In this document: positions 44,181 through 58,348 of the stretch, piece after piece | Numbering within the stretch: the stretch's first letter is position 1 | How the letters are laid out: each line of letters starts with the position of its first letter | DNA from: Neocallimastix lanati (nom. inval.) | Taxonomy: Eukaryota; Neocallimastigomycota; Neocallimastigomycetes; Neocallimastigales; Neocallimastigaceae | Direction: 5' to 3' | DNA length: 64,000 nucleotides | Assembly (NCBI GenBank): GCA_016946835.1 | Contig: JACVTC010000012.1 | Coordinates: forward strand, 839,501-903,500 | The notes under the pieces: model-generated | Told to the model about the DNA's origin: nothing | The model's input: the letters and a program-made list of their open reading frames with translations, nothing else | Database searches by the model: none | Program-made: the position numbers and the translations under genes

Positions 44181-45075
44181 ATAATAATTATTAATAATAT
44201 AAAAATAATAAATATTAAAAAGTAATAATTATAATAAATATAAAATTTAATAAATATATATATATTATATATATATTTTCCAGTTATTTTATATATTATT
44301 TTATTTTATTTTATTCTATTTTTAGTGTTGGTAATATATTAAAATATAAAGTTGAAAATAATGAGAAATCAAAGAAAATACAGAGAGAACTAGAACTTTT
44401 AAAAAAAAAAATCTAGATCAATGATCCTTTTTATTTTATTTATTTATTTATTTTTATTTTTATTTTTATTATTGGATTGTCTAACTATAAAGGAAAAAGA
44501 AAATAAAAATAGATAATTAAGACTAAAGAAATAATATTTTTTTTATTTTATTATATTATATCATATTATATCATCCTTCTTATTTAACATTGTCTTTATA
44601 TAATAAATAAATAAATAAATATTAATGTTAATAAATAAATAAAATTTATTTAAATAATAAAATAAAATTAAATAAAATATTAAAAAAAATATGTTTTTTA
44701 AGGTAATAAAATACAAATAAATAAAATTTGTTTTTTTTTTTAAAAGGCAAATTAGCAATAGAAAAGATGAAAGGATGAAAGGAAGAGAAAAGGGCAATTC
44801 TCTTCACTAATCTTTCATTTAAAAAAAAAATTTATAAATATTTTTTTTTATTTTTTTTTATTTTTTATTTAAAAAAAAAAAACAAAAACAGAAACAGAAA
44901 CAAAAACTTTATTTATTAAAATTTAAAAATTTAAATAAAAATAGAAAAAATAAAGTTAAATAAATAAATGGATAAATAAATAAACATTATTTTATTATTT
45001 AATTTTATTTAATATAATTTAATTAACAAAACAAGTAAAATATTAAATAAATAAATAAATATTTATTTATTTATA

Positions 45076-45405
45076 TAAATGTATATAAATAAATGTATAT
45101 AAATAAATGTATATAAATAAATGTATATAAATAAATGTATATAAATAAATGTATATAAATAAATGTATATAAATAAATGTATATAAATAAATGTATATAA
45201 ATAAATGTATATAAATAAATGTATATAAATAAATGTATATAAATAAATGTATATAAATAAATGTATATAAATAAATGTATATAAATAAATGTATATAAAT
45301 AAATGTATATAAATAAATGTATATATATAAATGTATATAAATAAATGTATATAAATAAATGTATATAAATAAATGTATATATATAAATGTATATATATAT
45401 AAATA
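45076..45405. repeat. 14-bp minisatellite, about 23 copies
   Basis: The unit is ATGTATATAAATAA. Most copies are identical, and two near the right end carry ATGTATATATATAA. The minus-strand frame through it reads a Tyr-Ile-Thr-Phe repeat and is not a gene. Confidence 0.92.
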
Positions 45406-48400
45406 GAAAAAAGACATCACTTTTATTTTTTCAATTTTATTTTTATTTTTATTTTTATTTTTGTTTTATCAGTCAATCATCACCAGTTAAGCTTCATTCA
45501 TCTCATCAAAAAATTATAACAAATTATCTAATTTGAGAAAAAAAAAGTTATCCTTTATTATTATTTTTTTTTATATTATATTATCAATTTTAAATTTAAT
45601 TAATATATATTTTTTAAAGTAAAAAAATAGACATAATTATTAATTTTTAATATTATTATTAATTATTTTATTATAATTAATTATTCTATTATGATTAATT
45701 ATTCTATTATGATTAATTATTTTATTATAATTAATTATTTTATTATTATTAATTACTTTAATTTTTGTTAATTATTTTATTATTTTATTTTTGTTAATTT
45801 TTATTTTTTGACTTAATTAGTAATATGTGAATATTAAATAATAAATAATTTTTTTTTTTACTCCTTATAAAAAATGATTTTAGGCTGCTGAAATCCTTTT
45901 TTTTTTAACATATAAAATAGATAAATTTATTTATAAATAGATAACTGATTTTTATAGCTTTAAATAAATGAATAAATATTAAACTTTTTATTTTGTATTT
46001 TTTTTTTTATAATAATTTTATTAATTATAATTTTTGTTAAATTTTTTTTTCTTTGTTACAAAATAATTAACAAAAAAAAAAAATTAAAACAAAATACAAA
46101 AAAAAAAGAAAAAAAGAAAAAAATTAAAATTTGAAAAAAAAAGAAAAAAATTTTTTTATATTAAATAAATTAAATTAATTTTATTTAAATTTTATTTTAT
46201 TTTATTTATTTTTTTGTATTTTTTATTAAATTAAAATTTATTAATAAATTAAATTTAATCGAATGAACTTTAAGTATTTTTGATTGTAGGATTATTTGTT
46301 TGATTAAATTTTAAAGTTTAATTTCTATTATAAATTAAAGTTTTTATAATTTTTTTTTAAAAATTTTTTATCTTTAAAAAGTTTATTTTTATTATTTTTT
46401 GAAATTAAATTTAAAATTTTAAAGTTTAAATAAAAAAGTTTATTTAATTTAAAAGCTAATTTAATTTATTGGTACATCAACTAATAATAACGTAACCCAT
46501 CTGATACGATTTCATTAAATTGAATTCATCTCAAATCTCAAATCTCAAATCTAACAATTTTAAATATTCAAATATTCAAATATTTAAAATTATTTAATTA
46601 TTCAAATATTTAATTATTTAATTATTTATTATTATTAATTATTATTATTTTTAAAATAGATGAGAAAATTAAATGAATTTAATTTTTATTGATTTTATTT
46701 ATTATATTTATTTTATATATTGATGAAAAACATCTGATAATCATCATCAAAATTTTTTTTTATCCTTTATAAGACTTTTCGTTCAAGTTGATTATAAAAA
46801 AAAAAAAAATCATATATAGAGATGGAAATAAAAAAAAAAATTAAATTAATATCATCATCATCATCTTTTTTTTCTTATCTCTATTAGTATTTCTATTATT
46901 ATTATTAATATTTATATTTTTATTTTAAATATATTAAAAGATTAAATAAATTATATATATATTAATATTTCTAATCATCTTTAAAATCAATAGATAGATA
47001 CTTAATAATCTAAATAAATTATTAATTAAATAAGTGAATGAATATCCAAGGGAGTAGATAAATACGTTCCTTCTAGAATGGAAAAAAACTCTTAATAAAG
47101 TTCCTTAATAAAATTTAAATCTCAAAAAAAACAAAAAAAAATTATTATTTATTCTTTTTTATTACTTTATAATATATTAGATTTATAAACACAATATAAA
47201 CAATAATATATTTGATATAGAGTTGTTTCAAAATTTTATTTGATAGATTTCAATAGATTTATATTCTATAAATCTAAATCAATATAAATCAATATAAATC
47301 AATATAATATATATCAATATAATATATAGAGTAATATAAAGCAATATATTGCTATTTAAATGAAATAGTCTCCATAAATAAGAAATAATAATAAAGAATA
47401 AATAAATATCTCATTGGATGATGACTTCTTTCTTCATTGATGGATTTTTTATTTTAGCAATCTAGGGATAATTAAAATAAGGAATGGAATTGATATATAA
47501 AATAAATGAATAAATAACTATTAAATAAATAAATAAATAAATAAAAATATTATAATTATTATAGATTAAATTAAAATTTATTAATTAATAAAAATTAATA
47601 ATCATAATAATAATAATTAATTAATTAATTAATAATAATAATAATTAAAAAATGTTGGGTATAAAATTATTAAATAATATTAATTTAAAAATAATTAAAA
47701 AAAAAAAAACTAATAAATAATGAACTAAAACAATTAATTAATGATAATATAATAATAAATAATAATAACAATAATGATAATGATGAATGATAATAATAAA
47801 AATTAAATTATAAAAAAAATAAGAATAAAATAAGAATAATCAGCAGATTAATAATGCTAATAATAAGATTAATACTAAAAAACAGTAGACTACTAATCAC
47901 CAGTAGACTAATAATGAAAAAATATAAACCTAAAGAAAAAAAAATGGAAATAGGAGTCCCAAAATAATGATACAAAATATATAGAAATAGAAATATCTTA
48001 GAAATACAAATTTCATTATTATTATTATTTTAACAAAAAAATCTAGACTTAAAGAAAAACATACAAGATCATCCTAAGGCAAGGCAAAATATAACAAAAA
48101 AAAAAATAAAATTAAAAGTTTTTTAATAGAGACAAATATCATATTTAAGAAGATAAAAATAGAAATAAATACATAAATAAATAAAAAAGGCAAATAAAAG
48201 GTAAAATTAAATAAAAAAAAAATAAAACAAAATTAAAAATAAAATTAAAAATAAAAATATTTATATTTATATTAAATTTGTACTTAATATTGAAATATTA
48301 TTCTTGTCAATATTTAATAATAATAAATAATAATTAATATTTAATAATAAAAATAAATAATAATAATAAATATTTAATAAAAAAAATAAATAATAAATAA

Positions 48401-51400
48401 TACTTTTTTTTTTTTTTTTTTATAACTTTAATTATAATAATATTAATATTAATATTAAATATTAATTTTAATTTTTATACATTTATTATTATTATTCTTA
48501 TATAATTATTATTACTTTTTTATTTTTTTTAATGTTTTTTTTAACATAAAAAAAAAGTTTTTTTTTCCTACTTTTTTTTTTTTTTTTGCCATGCCTCCTT
48601 CTATTATTAAAAATAACAAAAGAAAAAATATAAAAAATAAAAAAAAAAAAAATAAAAAAAAAGTATATATATATATATATTAATTAAAATTTAAAAAAAT
48701 AATAATAATTAAAATTAATTAGAATAACATAAACATATATATATTTTAAAAAAATTTATATATAATATATATAAAAATATAAATAGTTAAATATAAAATA
48801 AGGGAAGGTTTAAATGTCATCATAATAAATAATAAATATAAATTAATAATGGTATTGATAATAATAAATAGACAATAAATAATAAATAGATAATAAATAA
48901 TAATTAATAAGGAATATTTCTTCCTTTCTCTTACTCATTATGACTTCATCATAAATTATCAATACACTATGAATAAAAAAATAATAATAATAAAAAAATA
49001 AAGGAATGAATTACTCAACTTTTTTTTTTTATTACCTTTTTTAATTTTTTTCTCCTATTAATTTATTGATGAAGAAGAGGAATTAATGTCATTGATTACA
49101 TATATTCATTCATTCATTTTATTAATATTTTATTATATATATACATATACATATATATTTTTAAATTTTTTTTTATAAAACAATAATTAATCATGGGCCT
49201 TTTGGCAATGGATTTTTTTTTTTTTTCTTTTTAAAGTTAAATAACTAATAATTATTTTTTTCCTTATTTGTTCTTCCTATCGATATTGATATGATTTTAA
49301 CTATTTATAGTACATTTATTATATATAGACTAATATTTATATTATATAATACATATATATTATATTATTATGGAATGATTAATTAATTGTTAAAATGAAA
49401 TTATTAATGATGTAAATGTGATATGGAAAGTTAATTTTTTTTTTTTTTACTTTTATTTTTATTTATAAATTTAATACTTAATTATTAAATGTGTTATGTA
49501 TTCATTAGGCTCTATGGAATATTTATTAATATAGAAATGCATCCTTTTTTTATATATATATATTATATTTATTGATATTAATTATATTTATTGATATTAA
49601 TTATATTTATATATTATATAACAAACTTTTTTTTTTAAAAAAATTAAACTTTAATTAATAATAATCATAATATTAATTATTTTTATTATTTTTTTTTAAT
49701 TATTAATTATTATAAGTTATGTCATCTCTCTTTCTATATTCTAATTATATATAAAACTTTTAAAATTATAAAAATTCATAAATATAAATTATTAAATTAT
49801 TATTATTATTTCTATTTTTTTTTTCCTTTTTTTAATTCATTTTATTTTTATTTGTTCTTCGTTGTTACCACTACCAACATTTTATTAACATTTGAATTAA
49901 AATTTATATCAATTTGAAAAATAAACCAATTCCTTTCCATTAAAAAAAATTTTTTTTTATATTATATAAATTTACATTAATTTTTTTTAATATGAAAAAA
50001 CTCCTTTCTTTTTCCTTTTTTTATGATTACTTTTTCCTTTTTCCTTTTTTGTTATTGACTTTCTAAAAAAAAAAGTTGAATTGATCATTTCATATGGATA
50101 TTCTCAACCTACTCATGGATATCGTCATAGATACCATCATCATGGTCACTATCATGTGATAGATATAAAAAAATAAAATATATATATAGAACAGATTAAT
50201 ATTAATAGTAATGATTACTAATAATTATAGACAATAATAGACAATAATAGATAATGAATTAGTAATAGATAGGAATAATGAATAATATAAGATTAATAAC
50301 ATTAATATTATTAATAATAAAATTAAATAACATTTAAAAAAAAAGGGCTCTAGACAAATTATCAATAAATAAAAATGCCCTTCATCAATAAATTAATAAT
50401 AAAAAATAAAAAAAAAAAATTGACCTACATCCAAAAAAAAAAATATTTAAATATATATATGAATATATATATTAATATTAATATTAATATTAAATAGAGT
50501 ACTATTATATTTTATTATATTAATTTATTATTATTTTTTTAATATTTTATTTATTTATTAATTAATAAACTTTTATTTAATATTTATTTTTTATTTTTTA
50601 TATATATTTTAATTTTTTTATAATTATTTTATGTTATGTTAATCAATTCCTTTTTTTACTTATTTAATTATAATTAATTAATAATTATTTTATAATTAAT
50701 TCTTTCAAAAATAAATTCATTCTTTTTTTTTATTATTATTATTAGATTTTATATTATATTATTTTATATTTACTATTTATATTTTATAATAAATATTCCA
50801 ATAATTTAATAAATTCCTTGTTTATTTTTTTTATATAATATTTTATTAATTAGTAATCTTATATAATAACTAATAATCAATACTGTATATAATAATCAAT
50901 ATTTTATTTATTTAATAGTTCATAAGAATAATTAATAGCTTAATATTTATTTATTTAAATTATTCATTCATTTATTCATTAGTTAAATTTTTATTTCTTT
51001 TTGAATTAGAAGAATTTTTTAGTCATCATCATCATCATCAAATTTTAACCATTTAAAGAAAAAGAAAAAGAAAAAATAGAAAATAGAAAAAAATAAAATT
51101 TTTGGGTTTTTTTTTTCTTCTTTTCAATTAAAACAAATCAAGTAATGGGAATAATATTAAAAAAAATTTAGAAATCATTAAAAAATAAATAAAAAATAAT
51201 AAAAAAATAAAATTTGAAATTTGAAATTTTCAAAATTTTTAAAATTTAAATATAAATTAAATTATTAATAATAATTAAATTATTATTATTAATTAAATTA
51301 TTATTATTAATTAAATTATTATTATTAATTAAAAAAAAAAAAAAAAGAAAAAGAAAAAAAATTAATTAAAAAAAAAACTTTAAATTATAACATTTAAAGT

Positions 51401-51411
51401 TTATATTTAAT

Positions 51412-51990
51412 AATTTATAATAATAAATAATAAATAATAAATAATAAATAATAAATAATAAATAATAAATAATAAATAATAAATAATAAATAATAAATAA
51501 TAAATAATAAATAATAAATAATAAATAATAAATAATAAATAATAAATAATAAATAATAAATAATAAATAATAAATAATAAATAATAAATAATAAATAAAT
51601 AAATAATAAATAATTGAATAATAAATAATAAATAATAAATAATAAATAATAAATAATAAATAATAAATAATTAAATAATTGAATAATTAATAAATAATAA
51701 TTAAAAGAGTATTTATTAATAAATAATAAATAATAAATAATAAAAAGAGTATTTATTAATAAATAATAAATAATAAATAATAAATAATAAAAAGAGTATT
51801 TATTAATAAATAATAAATAATAAATAATAAATAATAAAAAGAGTATTTATTAATAAATAATTAATAATAAATAATAAATAATAAAAAGAGTATTTATTAA
51901 TAAATAATAAATAATAAATAATAAAAAGAGTATTTATTAATAAATAATAAATAATTAATAATAAATAATAAATAATAATAATAATAATAA
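51412..51990. repeat. AATAAAT heptamer array plus repeated GAGTATTTATTAAT module
   Basis: Pure 7-bp repeats (about 51412-51600) give way to six or so copies of a composite module, AAAAAGAGTATTTATTAATA plus heptamers (51700-51950). It is clearly related to the array at 43.6-44.2 kb. Confidence 0.88.
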
Positions 51991-53059
51991 TAATAATAGT
52001 AATAAAATATTTAATGATAATAATGATAAATAATAATTAATTATCATTGTTTCATTATTAATTATCGTTGTTTCATTATTAATTATCGTTCTTAATGTTA
52101 TTATTTATTAAATGCTAATGATTATGGTGTTTTGTGTTTATGTTTTATCATCATAAATCAATGATATTAATTTTTTTTTTTTTTTTAAATACAATATAAA
52201 AATATATTTTAGTGTTATCGATCAATGAATCATCATCAAGCATTTAATAAATGTATTTATCTATTTATATATAAATATATTTATATTTATTTATATATTT
52301 ATCTATATAATTATTTATTTTTATTTATTTATATATTTATATATTTATTTATTTTTATTTATTTATATATTTATCTATTTATTTATCTAGACTATTTATT
52401 TATTTCTCTATTTATTTATTTATTTATATAATTTTTTTATATTCAAATTAATTTTTAAAAATTTTATGGTTATACTATTTAGTAGTAAAAAAAATAAATA
52501 TAAAAAATAAATATAGAAATATAAACAATAAATATAAAAAAGATTACTATATAGAGATATAGTTATGCTTATGTTTTACATATTAGAAAATAAAAGATGG
52601 GATAATTTATTATCATTTTTCATTTTTATTTTATTTTTTTTTTTAATGTCATAATTTAAATAGGTGAAAAGTAACTTTCTAAAGTTTATATACAAAAAAA
52701 TAATATATAAGTACAATAATAAATAATTGAACAATATTAAAAAACAATCTTTTATTAAGAAATAAATACATAAATAAGTTATTTAATATTTTTGTCAATA
52801 TTCTGGTGGTGGTCATGGTGATGGCATTGTATATCGTTGTTACTATTTTTTTTTTTTTATTTATGAATGGATGAAGTCATTAATTTTTCTATTGGTATTT
52901 TTTTTTTTTTTTATTAATGTTTAATGATTTTATTAATTATTTTTTTAAAATAAAATAAAAAAAAAAAAATATTATTATTATTTTTTAAAGTTATTTAGAT
53001 GATTTTATTTTATTTGCTTTTTTCTTTTTTTTCTTTTTTTCTTTCTTTTTTTGAAATTT

Positions 53060-53600
53060 TTTTAAAATTTTTTTGTATCAATCTATCTACCACCCCATGG
53101 TTTGCCCTTTTTTTTTTTTTTTTTACACCATACCATTTATATAGCCTTGATTACTCAACACTTACCTCTTCCTGTCTATATTTATTTATTTATTTATTTT
53201 ATTTTATTTTTTTTATTGGTACTATGAGTCACAACGTTGAAGTTGTACAAACATTAAGTACTGAAGGATCATCCCTTTTCTATCACATGATCTGTAAATA
53301 TGGCTGGTATGGAGTCAGATGACTTTCATGCTTTTCATCAAGATTTAATGCTCTTCTTCAAGTTCAAAGTTAAGGAAGACCCATAGTATATATAAGGAGT
53401 ATATTATAAAACAAGTCAGTTACAATGCCTATACCAATAAAATTTAGTTCCTTGGCAAGTTAACCTCGATTTGTTAGTAGTGCAGTCCATCCTTATCCGT
53501 ATAAATTAATTTTAATAAGAAGTTCATATGTAGGAGGGGGGGGGTCAATCCAGAAATCCAGAAATCTTATAAGAATTTATTGGCTTTCTTATTATGTTTG
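53060..53600. other. Less AT-rich island with a short protein-like frame
   Basis: Within the desert this stretch has markedly more G+C, a TATATATAAGG box (about 53386-53396) and an unusual run of ten G near 53537-53546. The plus-strand frame ending at 53322 has a protein-like tail starting at an ATG at 53224 (MSHNVEVVQTLSTEGSSLFY, then about 12 more codons). I do not recognise it. A gene fragment or a non-coding RNA are both possible. Confidence 0.3.
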
Positions 53601-54779
53601 TATTTCTTCTTTATTTTTTTTTTTTTAAACTCGATTGTTGAATTTTATTATTCCTAATAAAAAAAAAAAAAAAAAAAGGCTTCACTTAATTATTATTAAT
53701 TATTATAGTAATTCACTTATTATAAATATAATTTTTTATTATTTATTTATTTATTAGTTATTATTTATTTACTTATTTATTTATTCATTTATTTTTAATT
53801 TCATATTTCTAATTCATATTTTTATGATGATGATTTTTTTTTTTTTTTAATTTAATTTACTTTTAATTAAAACATTAATAATATAGAGAAATTAATTTTT
53901 TTTTTAAAGAAATTAAAAGAAATTAATAAAAAATAAAAATATATTTTTAATATATTATTCATATATTATTTCTAATATATATATATATATATTATATTAT
54001 TTATATTATTTATATATTAATATAAAATACAGAAAATAGATTTTTGGGGGTATTTTTTTTTTTAAAAAAAAAATTTTTTTATTTAATCTAATCTATGACT
54101 AACTAACTAACTAAATAAATAATAAATTAATAAATATATAATAAATAAATAAATAAATATTGGAACTAATTAATTACTAATAAATAAATGGATGAATAAA
54201 TAACATCTAAATAATCTCGTACCATCAAATCTCTTCTAAATTTAGATGTTAATTTATATATATTAATTTAGATAAAAAATGAGTGGTAGTAGATTACAAC
54301 ATATTCTGTTAAATTCAAGGAATCTCCTTCATTTATTTATTTAATTTATTAATAGAAATAAATAATACATTGTAATATATATAAAATTTGATATTGTTTG
54401 TACTCATTACATTAATAATATATTTATAGTAGTATATAAAGTTTTTATTAGGTCGATTTACCTTCTATATTTAAAATTTAATTCTATTATATTATTTATA
54501 ATATATAATATATTGGATAGTATATTCTATTTCTATTTTTACTATATATTAACTATTGTAATACTATTATATAGAATAATGCATGTAAAAATAAATGAAA
54601 TTAAAAATTGGCGTAATGCAACCTCCCCAAATTAATTATCGTTTTAGATAATTATTTACATAAATATATGAACATTTTACATAAATTTATTTTTTTTTTT
54701 AATATTAATTAGTTTTTTATTTTTATTTTATTTTTACAAATTTTTAGATTTTTGTAAATACTCTGGGGTCCTTTTTTTT

Positions 54780-55020
54780 TTTTTTTTTATTTTTTTTATT
54801 TTTTTTTACTTTTTATATCCTTTATTTTTTTTTATTTTACGTAATACTCTACTCTACGTATATATATATTTCTTTCTTTATTTCTTTATTTTTATAGATA
54901 CTGTGAGTTACAAACAAGAGTCGTGCAATATTCATTGTATATGAGCATGTACAATAGAATACACAGCCACCATAGTTGCTAAATTGACCCTACCAGTTCG
55001 ACCTTGACTCTCATTTCTTT
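54780..55020. other. Less AT-rich island, possible diverged copy of the 53-kb island
   Basis: The sequence from about 54898 (ACTGTGAGTTACAA) resembles 53219 (ACTATGAGTCACAA), and both follow T/TTTA-rich runs. A hairpin ATTGTA...TACAAT lies near 54936-54958, and GAGTC/GACTC brackets the segment. On the minus strand about 25 codons (ESQGRTGRVNLATMVAVYSI) read in one frame. Its identity is unknown. Confidence 0.25.
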
Positions 55021-55396
55021 ATTTCTCTCACATTAATTAATTCTCTTATTTTTATTATTAGATGATTAATAAATTATTTATTTATTTATTTATTTATGTA
55101 TTTATTTATTATTCAATTATTTATTTCGTCAATAGTTATTATTTAACTATTTATTTAATATTTATTTTATCTATTTATTTAATATTTATTATTCAAATTA
55201 ATTACTATTGATTTATTAATTAAAACTAATAAAAAAAAAAAAAAAAAGTAGAATATTTTGAATATACATTGTATTTATTAATTGTCTTTTACTTCAGCAG
55301 TATATATAACTAAATATTTTATCATTGAAAAAATTTTTTTTTTTTTATTAAATAATTGATAATTTAATAATTGCTAATGGTAAATAATAATTAATA

Positions 55397-55500
55397 ATTG
55401 GTATAATAATTAGTATTATAATTAGTATAATAATTAGTATAATAATGGATATAATAATTGGTATGATAATTGGTATAATAATAACAAGTATAATAATAGG
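55397..55500. repeat. 12-bp degenerate repeat
   Basis: Variants of TAATTAGTATAA and TAATTGGTATAA recur about eight to ten times. No function is apparent. Confidence 0.7.
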
Positions 55501-55679
55501 TAAAAATAATTAACTATAATAATAGTAATAAGTTAAAATAATATACTATAGTAAAAACTCTAATAATAGGTAAAAATTAATAATTGTAACAATAATAATT
55601 CATAATAGGAATAGTTAAAAATAATAACAATACTAATAATTAAAAATAATAGGAATAATTAATAAAAGTAGGAATAATT

Positions 55680-55711
<32 letters not shown>

Positions 55712-55990
55712 GCAATAAGAATAATAATAATTAGAATAATAGTAATAAAATGATACTAATTATAGTACCACCATTATCATCATAATAGTAGGAATAACAA
55801 TAATAAATAGTAATAAAAAAAAAAATTTATAAAAAAGATGATGGATACTAATGGTATTACACACATCACATCATTAAAACCAATAAAAAATAATTATGAT
55901 TTTTTTTTTTTTTTTTTTTATTATTTTTCAATAATCCTATTAATAATAATAGTCTTTTATTTTTTTTTTTCCAATGGAGGTAAAATGAAT

Positions 55991-56031
<41 letters not shown>

Positions 56032-56330
56032 AATAATTCAAGTAGAATAACCAATAAAAAAAATATCCAAAATCATTCGTCATTCTACTACCACTACTAC
56101 TAATAATAATAATAATAAAAATAATAATTAATAAAATTAATTATAGGAATAATTAATCATAAAAAATAATAATAAATATAAGGAATAATTAATAAATGAT
56201 AGGAATAATTAATAATAATAGAAATAACAAATAATTGTATTCTATATAATAAATAATAATCATCATAAATAATAGGAATAATTATTAATAGAAGTAACAA
56301 ATAATTGGACCTTTTATAATAAATAATAAT

Positions 56331-56500
56331 AATCATAAATACTAATAAAAAATAATTAATAAATAATAATCATAAATACTAATAAAAAATAATTAATAAA
56401 TAATAATCATAAATACTAATAAAATATAATTAATAAATAATAATCATAAATAATAATAAAAAATAATTAATACACAATAATCATAAATAATAGGAATAAT
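56331..56500. repeat. ~37-bp tandem repeat, about 4 copies
   Basis: The unit contains CATAAATACTAATAAAAAAT and ATTAATAAATAATAAT. It lies just upstream of the initiator tRNA array. Confidence 0.7.
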
Positions 56501-56735
56501 TAATCATAGAAATAGCAAATAATTGGATCTATTATCATAAATAATAATAATCATAAATAATAATGAAAAATATTTAATAAACGATAATAATAAATAAATG
56601 AATATATAATAAATAAATAAATATATAATAAATAAATAAATATATAATAAATAAATAAATAAATAATAAACAAAAAAAAAAATTGACTCCATGTTCTATA
56701 CATAAAAATTATGACAAGCCAAAAAAACAAGGAAA

Positions 56736-56807
56736 AGCAGCGTAGCGCAGTGGAAGCGTGGTGGGCTCATAACCCACAGGTCGTATGATCGAAACATACC
56801 GCTGCTA
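56736..56807 (+). tRNA. Initiator tRNA-Met (CAU), copy 1
   Basis: A 72-nt cloverleaf with the marks of a eukaryotic initiator: an A1:U72 acceptor pair (AGCAGCG/CGCTGCT), three G:C pairs in the anticodon stem (GGG/CCC) around CTCATAA, and the T loop ATCGAAA with A in place of the usual TT. Anticodon CAU. Intronless, no encoded CCA, discriminator A. Its 5' flank differs from those of copies 2 and 3, so it is the founder or edge copy of the array. TTTTTT at 56817-56822 is the terminator. Confidence 0.95.
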
Positions 56808-56862
56808 AATGATAAGTTTTTTATTATTTTATTAGGATTTTTTTTTTTATATTTTACTATGC

Positions 56863-56925
<63 letters not shown>

Positions 56926-56928
56926 TAC

Positions 56929-57021
<93 letters not shown>

Positions 57022-57317
57022 TACTATTATTACTCTATTTATACTACAAATTTTTTTTTAAATATTTTTATTTTAATAAATTATTATAAATGATTATTAT
57101 TATTATTATTACTATTATTACTCTATTATTTATACTACAAATTTTTTTTTTTTTAAATATTTTTATTTTAATAAATTTTTAAAAAGTTATTTTTATCATC
57201 ATTAATAAAGAATAAAATTTTTATTACTGTTTATATATACATATAAGAAAAAAAAAAATAATAATAATACCGAATTCTATACATAGAAAGAAAGACATCT
57301 CAAAAAATTCAAGAAGA

Positions 57318-57389
57318 AGCAGCGTAGCGCAGAGGAAGCGTGGTGGGCTCATAACCCACAGGTCGTATGATCGAAACATACCGCTGCTA
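57318..57389 (+). tRNA. Initiator tRNA-Met (CAU), copy 2
   Basis: Identical to copy 1 except for one base in the D arm (CAGAGG in place of CAGTGG, within the A box). All initiator-specific positions are kept. The terminator is TTTTTT at 57399-57404. The repeat unit from copy 1 to copy 2 is 582 bp. Confidence 0.95.
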
Positions 57390-57445
57390 AATAATAAGTT
57401 TTTTATTATTTTATTAGGATTTTTTTTTTTTATATTTTACTATGC

Positions 57446-57598
<153 letters not shown>

Positions 57599-57890
57599 TA
57601 CTATTATTACTCTATTTATACTACAAATTTTTTTTTAAATATTTTTATTTTAATAAATTATTATAAATGATTATTATTATTATTATTACTATTATTACTC
57701 TATTATTTATACTACAAATTTTTTTTTTTTTAAATATTTTATTTTAATAAATTTTTAAAAAGTTATTTTTATCATCATTAATAAAGAATAAAATTTTTAT
57801 TACTGTTTATATATACATATAAGAAAAAAAAAAATAATAATACCGAATTCTATACATAGAAAGAAAGACATCGCAAAAAATTCAAGAAGA

Positions 57891-57962
57891 AGCAGCGTAG
57901 CGCAGTGGAAGCGTGGTGGGCTCATAACCCACAGGTCGTATGATCGAAACATACCGCTGCTA
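57891..57962 (+). tRNA. Initiator tRNA-Met (CAU), copy 3
   Basis: Sequence identical to copy 1. The terminator is the T run at 57971-57978. The unit from copy 2 to copy 3 is 573 bp. Upstream sequence from 57842 (ACCGAATTCTATACATAG) matches copy 2 and the orphan upstream piece at 58311. Confidence 0.95.
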
Positions 57963-58015
57963 AATGATTATTTTTTTTATTTTATTAGGATTTTTTTTTT
58001 TATATTTTAATATGC

Positions 58016-58063
<48 letters not shown>

Positions 58064-58310
58064 TACTATTATTACTCTATTTATACTACAAATTTTTTTT
58101 TAAATATTTTTATTTTAATAAATTATTATAAATGATTATTATTATTATTATTACTATTATTACTCTATTATTTATACTACAAATTTTTTTTTTTTTAAAT
58201 ATTTTTATTTTAATAAATTTTTAAAAAGTTATTTTTATCATCATTAATAAAGAATAAAATTTTTATTACTGTTTATATATACATATAAGAAAAAAAAAAA
58301 TAATAATAAT

Positions 58311-58348
58311 ACCGAATTCTATACATAGAAAGAAAGACATCTCAAAAA
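58311..58348 (+). repeat. Orphan upstream part of a fourth tRNA-iMet unit
   Basis: The sequence from ACCGAATTC to CTCAAAAA matches the flank just upstream of copies 2 and 3, then stops where LTR C begins. In intact units it is followed by ATTCAAGAAGA and the tRNA. The missing tRNA should therefore lie beyond the far end of element C, outside the window. Confidence 0.85.

Noticed and set aside
45067-45420. 117-codon minus frame of Tyr-Ile-Thr-Phe repeats
   Set aside because: A direct translation of the 14-bp minisatellite, with no start context or conserved composition.
53158-53176. ACACTTACCT, similar to the 5' end of U1 snRNA
   Set aside because: No Sm site, no U1 stem-loop I and no downstream structure; probably chance.
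54990-55010. AGTTCGACC as a tRNA B box
   Set aside because: The last consensus base does not fit and no cloverleaf can be folded around it.
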